This document shows positions 12,396-22,593 of a stretch of DNA of 64,000 nt, in pieces. Under the pieces are notes generated by a model. The model worked only from the letters and a program-made list of their open reading frames with translations, searched no databases and was not told where the DNA came from. The stretch's first letter is position 1, and each line of letters begins with the position of its first letter. The stretch is from Cryptomeria japonica (taxonomy: Eukaryota > Streptophyta > Pinopsida > Cupressales > Cupressaceae). A program made the translations under genes and the position numbers. The stretch covers positions 141,393,872 through 141,457,871 of the forward strand of contig NC_081413.1 of the NCBI RefSeq assembly GCF_030272615.1, written 5' to 3'.

Positions 12396-13599
12396 TATTA
12401 GGGAACAAACTAAATTGGGAATATAGAAAGTTATATTCTTGATAGATACAATATCATTTCTGTTAGATGGCTGTGAGCTATGACATCTTTTACATTTCCT
12501 TTTTGGCGCATGAATATTTGTCATTAACTATTATTTTATCAATATGAACAACATTTTTGTAAATTGTCTTGCTTATTGCGTTATGTATTCTCTTATAGAA
12601 GGAAGTTATTGTTAATATCATTTAGTTGTTTTTGGATTTGATTGTATGATTTTCTTTAGAATGAATGTTTTGGATCACTCTGTGTGATCCATCACCAAGA
12701 TTTGAAGTACAAGGAGATGTAAACTTTGTAAGCATTGTTTGTTTGACAATCACTATCAAGAATACTTTTTTTAAGAAACTAGGATCTTATATGTTTGAGT
12801 CAATTGTCTTTCATTACTTAAAATTATGAAATCATTATATCACAATATTAATTAAGGAAAATATGAATCCTTATAATCATACAACTTTCTTTGGGTTCAT
12901 TTAAATACAACAGAGAAAGTGGAGAACTAGGTTGCAAAATTATGTAGTTTGTTATATCGATCTCGTAGGTTACAAAATAGGATCTTGTATCAAAACATTT
13001 TTTTTGTAGTGTAGATTTGATCCTACATAGCATAGATTCGATCTACATAAAATTCCAAATTAGTTGAACTTCCAAACGACATATATTTTTGTACCTCGAT
13101 GAGGAAATTTTCCATGACATCAACACTATTCTTCATCACAGTTCTTATAAATAAGTACTACTTTCCTTATATAATTTCAAAATATCAATTTGTTGTAATT
13201 ATCAATTTCTAGTTGTATTCATTAATCTAGATTAATTGTGCATGGTTTTCTAATATTTATTTAATTACTTTAGTTTAATTTTAGGAAAAATATTTTTCCT
13301 TAACATATTTGGTGAATCCATCTCCTCTTACACCCCTTAAGGTTTGACCTTAACAATATACCTTCATTACTTTTGGGATTTTAGATTCATACTTTTTGAT
13401 TTCTTAATGATGTTATAGATTTGGTTAGGATTAACGTTCATATTTATTACTATTTCATTGGTATATTATTTCATTGTATGATTTGTCCCTCATTGTGTGG
13501 CCTTCATTTTGTCCACCATATCAAACATTGGATGACTTGTTAGGGTTTCATTTCAAAACTATTATGTCACTAATATTTTTTATTTATAGATTTATTTGG
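12396..13599. other. AT-rich spacer, no gene seen
   Basis: Downstream flank of the RNL pseudogene. Simple AT-rich sequence with short open frames that show no recognisable motif, plus a few pyrimidine tracts. Nothing else can be supported. Confidence 0.5.
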
Positions 13600-15512
13600 A
13601 GTTTGATTTTACAATTAATATTCATTTTGTGCCCTAGCTTTTACAAAGAGCTCCTAATGTCACTGCGGAGCTTTCTAGTTGCTTCCACTACAGAGGTGAG
13701 GGTTTCACTGTTTCAGCCTCACACTGCAGATCTCGCTAACTCCCTGAAGCGTTTTGCTTGGTTTCCTTTCGAGATGAAGTTGTCTTCTATTTCACATGGT
13801 TGCAAGGAATTTCCAGGTGGAAATGAGGTATTTTTTAGGGCTAATGGTAGTAAGTACAGGAGAAATGGATTTGGCTTGGGCAAGTCGGATAGCAACAGGG
13901 TTGGGAATTTTAAACCAGAAGAATTTTGCCCTCTGAAATTGGATTAACCTCTAGGCCGTAGGATGCTAAGGGGAGATTTCATGGGGGAGGAATCCTCGAT
14001 AGCAAGTGTTGTTGGTTTCGTTCATCAGGAATATGCAAATTCAAGGATCGAAAATGGTTCTAGCCTTAAGAGAGTCTCGTAGGATGCTAGGGTTGAGAAG
14101 GCCAGTGAAAGAAGGGGAAGCGATAGCTATGCAATGGTGGCATCGAAAGAATGCAATAAAGAGGGTTTGGGAAAGAATAAGGTTGAACCCCTTTCAGAAG
14201 TGATGATGGTTGATTTGAATGAAGAGATTGGTGCCAAGATAGCTGAAAATGAGTAGTTTTATATAGAGATGGGTCTGATTGGGAGGTTTAAAGATTTCTA
14301 GCCCAACCTTGGTGAACTGCATAAATGGATCTCAAAGAAATGGAGCCCTATTTTGAAAGGGGATGTACAGATTTACCTTTGTGGTGGTGTTAGATAATGA
14401 ACGGGATAGAAAGAAGATCCTGTGTGAATCCCAATGGAACTGGGAAAACAAGTATATGCTCCTCCTAAAGCCCTGCTACCCGACTTTTAATCTAGCTACT
14501 GAATCCTTCGACAAAGTTCCATTAGTTCCATTATAGGTAAGAATTATCAGAGAATTATCAGTTTTGGTTTGAATCTTGTTTCAAAGCTATTAGGAATTCG
14601 TGATTTATTTTTTGAGATGATTGAGGATTCCCAAGAATTCTTCCATACAACTTTTGCTCATATTTTGGTTGAGTTGGATTTGACAAAAGCCCTTCCAAGC
14701 CCTTCCAACAGAATTGTCTCTAAAGCTTATGACTGGTGAGTGGAGACAACAAGTGGATTACGAAGGCATCCCAGGTTTAGGTGTAGAAGGTTCTTCCAAA
14801 CCAATCATGTTGCTTCAAAGGGTGAATCTGACAAACCTCCCGATGAGTCCATGTAGGGTTTGACCCATGCAAGTGTTAAGGGTTCTGGGGTTGAAAAGAC
14901 TCGGAAGGTAGTCTTGAAGGCTTCGAAAAAGGGAGATAGCGCTCCCTTGAAATCTTGCATTGAGGGGAAGTCAAGCGTTCAGGATAGGCCTCCAAATTCA
15001 AACAAGGTGGGGAGGACTAGTATGTATGTTGATACCTCAGTAGGAACAGAGGCTGTGATAGGCATGGATGTGACTAAGGGTTCTCCAGCCCAGTTGGAGA
15101 GATGAGAGCCCCTTAGAAAGTGAGCAGGAGGAGGCAGCCATACTAGAGGAGGGTTGGCAAGAAGTGAAAGGGAAGAAGAAAAAGAAGATGACAAATGAAA
15201 GCACACTCAATATGATTTTTAGATCTTAGACAAAATTTGGAGCTATTAACAACACCTAATGTTTTGTCATGTAAATAGGGCTACCATCTGCGGGCTTTAT
15301 CAAATACTGTAGATGAATACGGCCACAGGCCATTTTGGGGTTGGGTATGGTGATGATGGGATTATCAGATATTGTTTAGAGAGGGGATAGATGAATTATA
15401 GATAGATCCTATTTTCAGGACATTTTGAATTTGGTCATGCTTGATGATGTAAACTTTTTTGGATATCAATACATGGTGCTACTCCTAGCAGCTATTTATC
15501 GATAAAAAAATT
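13600..15512 (+). mobile_element. LINE (non-LTR) element with ORF1 only
   Basis: The body runs from about 13600 to a short A-rich tail (GATAAAAAAATT, about 15502). Only ORF1-type sequence is recognised. After the ORF1 stop near 15230 about 280 bp of non-coding DNA follows, with no endonuclease or RT, so ORF2 is deleted. Similar stretches (ATATTTTTTATTTATAGATT near 13572 and TATTTTTATTTATAAATCT near 15513) flank the element and may be a diverged target-site duplication. Confidence 0.65.
13652..15230 (+). pseudogene. LINE ORF1 (DUF4283 / zinc-knuckle protein), degenerate
   Basis: Plant LINE ORF1 proteins bind the element RNA. The DUF4283-like block is at about 14392-14520, reading LDNERDRKKILCESQWNWE followed by NKYMLLLKPCYPTFN and then ATESFDKVPL. 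A zf-CCHC_4-like block at about 14738-14815 begins WRQQVDYEGIP, but its cysteines are mostly lost (SSKPIMLLQ where C-x2-C would be). The C-terminal tail near 15110-15230 has EEGWQEVKGKKKKK and ends in TAG. Stops occur at 13945, near 14070, in the 14250-14310 stretch and near 14855, and the frame changes more than once. It is an old, non-functional copy. Confidence 0.8.
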
Positions 15513-15674
15513 AATTATTTTTATTTATAAATCTAAAATGAATCATTTTAAATTTATCTTTCTATGATATCACTAATATTTTTTATTTATAAATCTAAAA
15601 TGATTTCATGAGAATGCATGTATATTTTTGTTATTGACAACATTTTAATTTTTTGTTAGAATTGATATTATTAT

Positions 15675-16716
15675 TGTAGTCACACAAATTTGTCCAGCTT
15701 AAATAAATAAATATTTGCTATTTATTTGATTAAAAATCCACTAGCCATCAGTTAATTAAATTAATATTTAATTAATTTATCTCCAAACATTCTTCTATTA
15801 ATTAAATAAATTATTTAATTTATTTTAATTAATTCATTAAATCAAATTCAAATCAATTAAATAAATAAAATCTATTTATTTAATTAAATCTCCATTTTCC
15901 TCTTTTAAATAAATTAAATAAAAACATTTATTTAAATCATTATCTCCCCCCCCACTTGCATTTTCTTATAAATGCAACTTGCACACATTTATTGAAATAA
16001 ATGAATTTTTATTTTAATAAAATCTTATTTTCCCTCACCCACCAAATCCAATTGCATTTCTAAATCCCCTTCTAGATTCTTCTAACCCCTTCCTAATTAG
16101 CCTAATCCATCTCCTAATTATTGTCACATTCCTAATCAAAATGGAGTCACTTCTCAAAGACTTCAAAAGTCTTTGAAAAACATTTAATGCTTTGTGTGTT
16201 CAACAAATTAACCCCCAAAGTCTTCCAAGACCACTAATGGCTCTTACATGACCATTTATGGCTCTTACATGACCATTTATGGTTATTTCAAACTTGTCTC
16301 CCCAAACATTTATTGTTTTGACCATATTTATCCTTTTTACATTTGCACAAGAGTTTATCCATTGGATAAAAGCTTTATTATTTGAATAAAGAGTTTATTC
16401 ATTCAACTAACCTTGACTTTAACTCCCAAGGTCATATCAAGCATTTAATGCTTATTCCCTCTCCTCTCAACCTATCTCACATTGACACTTGTCATCCTGA
16501 GATTGGGTTGAAAGCCCTCACATGGATTTGAAATCATTCAATCCCGACCCTTGTTGAGATTGCTCAATCTCAACCATCCATTGCTCCATTTTCCCTATAA
16601 ATAGAGCTCATTTCTTCATAATCCAGATCCTGAAAACTTTTATGCATTTAACCTATAGGCATTTTAGAGAGCATTTAGCATAGCAAATTAAAATCTTGTT
16701 CTTTTGGTTAAAATCA
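15675..16716 (+). repeat. 5' LTR of the Tat element
   Basis: 1042 bp, TGTAGTC...AAAATCA. By eye about 32 substitutions separate it from the 3' LTR, most of them C/T or A/G transitions, giving about 3% divergence. The 5' third is rich in TTAATTAAATAAAT. It contains a tandem duplication of ATGGCTCTTACATGACCATT (from 16239). A TATA box lies in the 3' third. Confidence 0.95.
16596..16604 (+). promoter_or_regulatory. LTR TATA box
   Basis: TATAAATAG, conserved in the other LTR at 38319-38327. It lies about 110 bp before the LTR end, the usual place for the U3 core promoter that drives the genomic RNA. Confidence 0.7.
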
Positions 16717-17352
16717 ATGTAACAGAACGTTGTACAAAGGGCCTTGTAACCGAAAAAGTGAAAGTTTTTAGGCTTGTCGAAGCCCCCCTTAGACATGGAT
16801 TTTACTAACCAGTTGTTGTTTGTGCAGGTTTAAAACTCACCATTAAAAATCACAAACTTTCTTTTTGGTGCTTTAAAACTTGACCAAAGAAAATTTCCTT
16901 GCTTTCTAGTTAGGGTCACTTGTCTTTGGTGCATTAAAACTGAACAAAACAAACATTTGTTTTCTTGCAAGTTAGGAAACACGCTTCATTTGGGGCTTAA
17001 AATTAAACACTTCTATTTTTTTTTGGCATCAAAATAATTTACAAGCCACAATTCAAATTTTGGTGCAATTAAAACTTACAATCCACTTGTTTCAATTCTT
17101 GCAAATGATTTACTTCAAGCAAACATGCTTTTTATAAAGTTGACCAGGATTTCATTTTTCCTAGTTACTTAAACATATTGCCATTGAAGTTAAAAAGAAC
17201 ACCATGACTGTTGGAGCAACATCTCCAAATAGTTAGATCACATTGCAATGACATATTAAAAAGAACAAGTGTTTTTCGTGCTTGGCACACTTGTGCAAAA
17301 AGTCAGTCGAGTGGTCCTACCTCTAACACACACTATCCTCTCCCTTGGCTTT
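16717..17352 (+). other. Tat element leader, first part
   Basis: Untranslated leader continuing at 22594 after the nested copia insertion. It contains several copies of a TTGGTGCTTTAAAACT-like phrase (16865, 16928, 17060 areas). No coding sequence is recognised. Confidence 0.6.
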
Positions 17353-17838
17353 TGTTGGATTTTGCCAAGATCAAGAAGTCATTGAAATGTACAAGATAGA
17401 GACATAATATGGGACAAGAATAAACTGTATTCTCATCAATAGAAAATGATCAACAACTGTTGTTGTTACATACAATGTAGATGAGCCTGCTTATATAGGC
17501 AAGGCTAGGGATATGTATGAGCACACAAACATGACATGTGGCTCAATAAGAAACAAGGGTAGGTAGGAAATAGGTGTGGGTAGGTAGGAGAAATAATATA
17601 ATATTCCACATGAGGTGGATCACCCACCGAAGGTGGAATTATCACTCCACAATAAGTGGATATGATAGTGTAATAACAAGATCAACACCATAAGAGGTGG
17701 AATTTCTCCTACACACACTATCCCAATGTGACACAAACACCCAAGTGTCTCATATCCAAACTACTATGAAATGCATTATCCTAAGTAAACTTAAGTAAGT
17801 GTAATAATATCCATGATGAATAATTATTTACACCAACA
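17353..17838 (-). repeat. 3' LTR of the nested copia element
   Basis: 486 bp, TGTTGGATTT...ACACCAACA. Adjacent polypurine tract at 17839-17850. Contains several GGTGGA-type short repeats (GAGGTGGATCACC, GAAGGTGGAATT, AGAGGTGGAATT) that may be enhancer motifs. Confidence 0.95.
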
Positions 17839-18061
17839 CCCCCCCTTAAGTGCAACTTAGGGGAATGCACTTAAGTCTACAATGCAACTAAGCAATGCAA
17901 GATGGGTCCCGGCTACGAGGCCATGTTAGGTACCCATGCACAAATGCAAATGCATGCAAACCAATGCAATGAAATCTCTCACAAAGTGGGGAAAGAGAGA
18001 AAAACCCAATGGGAAAAAACCCTCCCCCAAAAAGAGAGATGAAAGCTATACAAGAGAACTC

Positions 18062-20344
18062 TCAAAGAAGTATGTGAGGAACAAAACCCCATGTGAGGAA
18101 AAAGTCCCTCCCATATGAGAGAAGAAGAGAAGTCAAACTGTGATCCTCCCTCAATGAAGAATCTGCACCAATGATAGAAGCTCGATGTATGAAGAAACTG
18201 CTCCACAAACGTCGAACAACATTCCTTCCCTTAGGAAGAAACAAAACCAAAGGTGTATCCATGAAGTCTCCCCAATCATGAAGGGAAGATGTATGAAGAA
18301 AACTCATGATGAAAGGAATCTCTGAAAACTGCTCAAGTGTCCCCATGTCGATGCTGAAAGATACCCCCTCCAAAGGTGGTGAACTGCTCCACACTACTGA
18401 AAAAGGAACTCCAACATCTAGTGGAGATGGATGTAGAACAATGTCCAAAGACCCATGTGTCTCCTCAAAGAATAAAGAGACCTCCTCCAACTGCTGTACA
18501 TAAGTATCCACAATCATGTCAACCTCGAAAGAATGATCATGTAGAGAATGAACAAGAGGGTCGGAGTGTGCCCTCGCAACAATCGAAGAAGGATCATCTT
18601 CATCAAAGAGAAGATGAATGTCATCAATGATGTCTCCCAAATCTGCAATGTAGGATTCCACAAACAAACCTGCAATGTCTGTCAAGTAATCATCCCATGA
18701 ATCTGAAGCTGGAAGACAATGTATATCCTGCTGCACTGAATCACATGAAGGCAAAACTGTCGCACTATCTGCATCATCAGGTGCAATAGGTGATGTGATA
18801 TCAATATGAGAAGATGAAATACAAGACTCAAGAACGGGTTCACATGTGAGAATCCCCATGTTCAAGTGTCCAAAGTTCCCCTCAAAGTCTGAACCATCAC
18901 AATAAGTGTGATCATCATGTGTAGAATCATCAAATGTGAAATCATCATCATCAACAAAATATGAAAAGGAGTATAACCGAGATGCATGGTCAACCACCCC
19001 AGTTGCAATGATAGCTCTAGTCTCCATGTCTCTAATGAAAACTGAGTCAGGTGTGAACTCCACAACTTTCTTAGTTGTGCCATGTGTGATTTGATAGATA
19101 GAAAGGAGATTGTTTGTCAAGTGGGGTACACACAACACATCATTGAAGGAGTTATCCCCAATGTCAATAGATCCTTTCCCAATCACATCCATGTATGTAT
19201 GATTGCCCATCAAAATCTGTGGCATGGTGCAAGGCTCAAATGTAGAGAACATAGATTGTGAAGATGCCATATGATGAGAAGCCCCTGAATCTAGAAGCCA
19301 TCTCTCTGAATCATGACTGATAGTAGCACATAGAGCTTTTCCTTTTCTTGTTCCAAAAGAGTGAGTTTTTCCACTTGTAGAAGCCATGAATGCTTGCCCT
19401 TTTCCTTTTGAATGTGAGGAAGTGGAAGTTGATGAATCATCCTTCTTGTAGACTTTAGGCAAATCAATGTTATGCTTTTTGATGATATGTGTGAGCTCAT
19501 CAATCTTCTTAGTATGGCAACGATGTTCCTCATGACCAATCTTTTTACAATAAGCACAAGTAGGTCTCTCTCTCTTTGGTGAATTATCTTTCTTGGAAGA
19601 GGATGAATCTCCTTGTTGTGGAGAAGATGATGCTTTTTCCTTAGGCTTTGATTGCCATTTCTTCTTGTTTGAGTTGTCCTTTCCTTGATTTCCTTTGTTT
19701 CCTTGATTTGCCACTAATGCTTGAGACTTAGAAGAAGCCTTAAGAATGCCCATGCTTATCAACTTAGTTTGTTCCATCATCAACATTTCATTGAAAGCAT
19801 CAAATGTAGGCATTTTGTAGCTTGAACCCATTGTCATCCTATGAGTGTGGAAACTAGAAACAAATGCTGCATATTCTTGTGGAAGCTTCCCTATCAAGTT
19901 GAATATCAATTGAGTATCCTTCTTATCAATGCCACAATCTTTGAGTTGTGCCCTCAACTCATTTGCCTTAGTGACATAATCTTGTATAGTATCAAAGTTC
20001 TTAGGATCTAACATGGTGAGATCACTATCAATTTGATATCCCCTAATCTCATCAACTTGACCATACAAGTCTTGAAACTTTTGCCAAGCATCCTTGATTA
20101 GAGTACATTTCTCAATATGAAAAATGAGATCCTTTGATACATACTTTCTTAAGGTACCAATTGCCATGATATTTTTAGTGAGCCAATCTAAGTGACCAAC
20201 TGGATCAGCCTTAGGATCAGCTGGAGCAACAATAGTTCCATCAATGTAATGAGTGAGTCCTTTTTCCATAAGTTTACTCCATGCATCAATTTTCCAAGTA
20301 GCATAATTATGTGGAGTTAAGAGAGGAAACTTAGAAGAACCCAT
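18062..20344 (-). CDS. Copia gag-protease protein with novel acidic C-terminal region
   Basis: Start chosen at the ATG at 20344 (MGSSKFPLLTPHNYATW), the conserved start of copia gag; an in-frame ATG 60 nt upstream is less likely. The 760-residue product has a UBN2-type gag domain (about 1-220); a basic Ser/Lys-rich linker; a zinc knuckle CAYCKKIGHEEHRC (C-x2-C-x4-H-x4-C, about 19517-19559); and retropepsin with catalytic LLDSGASHHM (about 19270-19300). A short remnant of the Gag-pre-integrase region (DHASRLYSF, then FGHLNMG) follows. After that the frame continues for about 270 residues of acidic sequence (rich in Asp, Ser, His) with no similarity I recognise, replacing integrase-RT. Uninterrupted coding suggests recent activity. 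It forms virus-like particles and processes Gag in relatives; that role here is inferred. Confidence 0.9.
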   Translation of the reverse strand: MGSSKFPLLTPHNYATWKIDAWSKLMEKGLTHYIDGTIVAPADPKADPVGHLDWLTKNIMAIGTLRKYVSKDLIFHIEKCTLIKDAWQKFQDLYGQVDEIRGYQIDSDLTMLDPKNFDTIQDYVTKANELRAQLKDCGIDKKDTQLIFNLIGKLPQEYAAFVSSFHTHRMTMGSSYKMPTFDAFNEMLMMEQTKLISMGILKASSKSQALVANQGNKGNQGKDNSNKKKWQSKPKEKASSSPQQGDSSSSKKDNSPKRERPTCAYCKKIGHEEHRCHTKKIDELTHIIKKHNIDLPKVYKKDDSSTSTSSHSKGKGQAFMASTSGKTHSFGTRKGKALCATISHDSERWLLDSGASHHMASSQSMFSTFEPCTMPQILMGNHTYMDVIGKGSIDIGDNSFNDVLCVPHLTNNLLSIYQITHGTTKKVVEFTPDSVFIRDMETRAIIATGVVDHASRLYSFSYFVDDDDFTFDDSTHDDHTYCDGSDFEGNFGHLNMGILTCEPVLESCISSSHIDITSPIAPDDADSATVLPSCDSVQQDIHCLPASDSWDDYLTDIAGLFVESYIADLGDIIDDIHLLFDEDDPSSIVARAHSDPLVHSLHDHSFEVDMIVDTYVQQLEEVSLFFEETHGSLDIVLHPSPLDVGVPFSVVWSSSPPLEGVSFSIDMGTLEQFSEIPFIMSFLHTSSLHDWGDFMDTPLVLFLPKGRNVVRRLWSSFFIHRASIIGADSSLREDHSLTSLLLSYGRDFFLTWGFVPHILL

Positions 20345-20404
20345 AGCAGCAAAAAGGAAAGAACACAAGAGCACAAAATCACAAGAGACACCCCCCAAAT
20401 TCAA

Positions 20405-22095
20405 TCAATCAAAGTACCCCCCAAAAGTGATGATTTTGGCACTTTATACTTAGTGCGATTACAATGAGCCACTTGCAAAACAAGGCAAAGTGGGCTTATG
20501 ATGCAAATTTTACAACTTCTCAAATGAGATACAAGAGACTTCAATCAATAGTGCAATGAATCTAACTGAGATTCAAGCAAATATACAAGTACCAAAAGAG
20601 CCAAAAATGGCCTAGATCTGAAAGTACAATTTCTACTTACAATGGCATCAATATGATAGCATCATGTGAAAGTAGATGAAAAAATACGCACTTTCAAAAA
20701 AAACGGCACCTAAAAAGGAGGTCGGATGACCCCAAACGAAGCCTCTGAAGTTGCAAAAACTGGGATTACTCAGGGACAGTCACCAAAAACTGCATTTTCT
20801 GAAAAATCCATGCATCAAAATCAAAAAATTCTTTCACCACTGCGGAGAGCACAAAATTCTAGCCCATTTCAAAAAAAATTGCACCCAAAAAGGAGCAAAA
20901 ATGAGCAAGTTATGGCCATTTGAAGTTGAACTGCAAAATCAAAAATGCAAATGAGAGGGGGTCCAAAAATTTTCAAACCCTGCTGATGTGGCGCTGACGT
21001 CAGCAAATCACTGGGTTAAATTTGACGGCCGTATGACCGTCGCCAAAACTTCGCTGCCTGGCTGACTGGGCGTCCGTACCGTACGGATGAGTGACTCGGC
21101 TGCTGACTGTATCGTCCGTACTGTACGGAATATGCGACATGGCAGGGTGATTTGGGCGATGATGTGGCGTGCTGACGTGTGCAAAAAAACTGCGTGGCAT
21201 ACGGATTTGACCACCTGTCTGTACGGTTTTGTCCGCGTGGCTGTCAGCTGGCCGAGCCCGGAGCGGAAGCTGATGAGAGGTGGTGGTGCGGCGCTGCGGA
21301 GGAGGCGCCGGCGGAGGGAGCCAAGGTCGCTGCTCGGACGCTGCGTGGAGAGGCGGCCGGGAGCTTGGGCGCGGCGGACGGTCTTCGGCACGGCGCGAAC
21401 CGGGAGTAGGCGGTGTCTGAGACCTGGGGGTGGCGCCGAGCTGCAGGGACGCGGAGGATGTTGCGGCGGCGCACGGAACAGCGCAGGCGGTGGAGACGGT
21501 GGTGCGGCGCGGGCGGCGCCGCCCAGGAGGAGGGGGAGCTGCTGCGGAGTCCGGGAGGTGATGCGGGTTGCCGGCGCTGGGCTCTGCGGCGGAAGGTACA
21601 GCTAGGACGGCAGGTGGCGCTGCAGAGACAAGCGGCGGCACGGGGTACACTGCGGCGTCAGGGTACGGTAAGCCGTCAAACCTGCAACCTGCGGAAGACA
21701 GGGGTACGGGGGGGGGTCTGCGGACCCCCCAAAAAACAATTTTTTTTGTTTTTTTTTTGCTTTTCAATTTTTTTGATTTTTTTTTTCTTTCGAATTTTTT
21801 CAAAAAATTTTTTTTGATTTTTCAATTTTTCAAACACAATTTTCTGAAAAAATGAAATTTTTTTTGAAAAAATATATGAATATTCGAAAAATCCGTACGA
21901 TTAGCAAAATTGGGGAAAAAATTTTTCCTCACCAAAATAGGCCAACTTTATAACCAAAATTCATGGAAATGGTCTTCCGGACGCAATGGAGAGGTCGGAT
22001 CTGGTCTAGGACGCCTCCAAAAGATGATGCTCCTCAGATCTGCCTCTTAACGTCACAATAATGCCTCTTCAAGACGAATCAATGAAGCCCCAATA
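20405..22095 (-). other. Leader of the nested copia element with GC-rich block
   Basis: Non-coding leader between primer-binding site and gag. The part at about 20985-21720 is strikingly GC-rich (many CGG/GCC triplets, CCGTACGG palindromes near 21075 and 21115), while the neighbouring 21730-21870 consists of long T and A tracts. Long open frames on both strands here follow from base composition. The GC block may be captured host DNA or a structured packaging region. Confidence 0.6.
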
Positions 22096-22107
22096 GCTCT
22101 GATACCA
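22096..22107 (-). other. Primer-binding site for initiator tRNA-Met
   Basis: Minus-strand TGGTATCAGAGC, the standard primer-binding site of plant copia elements, with zero spacing from the LTR. It sets the orientation of the element. Confidence 0.93.
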
Positions 22108-22593
22108 TGTTGGATTTTGCCAAGATCAAGAAGTCATTGAAATGTACAAGATAGAGACATAATATGGGACAAGAATAAACTGTATTCTCATCAATAGAAA
22201 ATGATCAACAACTGTTGTTGTTACATACAATGTAGATGAGCCTGCTTATATAGGCAAGGCTAGGGATATGTATGAGCACACAAACATGACATGTGGCTCA
22301 ATAAGAAACAAGGGTAGGTAGGAAATAGGTGTGGGTAGGTAGGAGAAATAATATAATATTCCACATGAGGTGGATCACCCACCGAAGGTGGAATTATCAC
22401 TCCACAATAAGTGGATATGATAGTGTAATAACAAGATCAACACCATAAGAGGTGGAATTTCTCCTACACACACTATCCCAATGTGACACAAACACCCAAG
22501 TGTCTCATATCCAAACTACTATGAAATGCATTATCCTAAGTAAACTTAAGTAAGTTTAATAATATCCATGATGAATAATTATTTACACCAACA
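22108..22593 (-). repeat. 5' LTR of the nested copia element
   Basis: Second copy of the 486-bp LTR, followed on the minus strand by the primer-binding site. The near identity with the other copy indicates a recent insertion into the Tat element leader. Confidence 0.95.

Larger units (their letters stand above)
17353..22593 (-). mobile_element. Young non-autonomous copia-type LTR element (gag-protease only)
   Basis: Identical-length LTRs of 486 bp (17353-17838 and 22108-22593), TGTTGG...CCAACA, differ at a single site that I can see (GTGTAATA near 17810 versus GTTTAATA near 22557). On the minus strand a perfect initiator-Met tRNA primer-binding site TGGTATCAGAGC lies at 22107-22096 directly next to the LTR. 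The polypurine tract CTTAAGGGGGGG is at 17850-17839. Flanking 5-mers are GCTTT and ACTTT. The only coding sequence is one gag-protease frame; integrase, RT and RNase H are absent, so movement needs proteins in trans. Confidence 0.93.

Noticed and set aside
21000-21803. Proline/arginine-rich proteins on both strands of the GC-rich block
   Set aside because: GC-rich DNA rarely contains stops; the overlapping frames on both strands have no recognisable domain and lie in an element leader.
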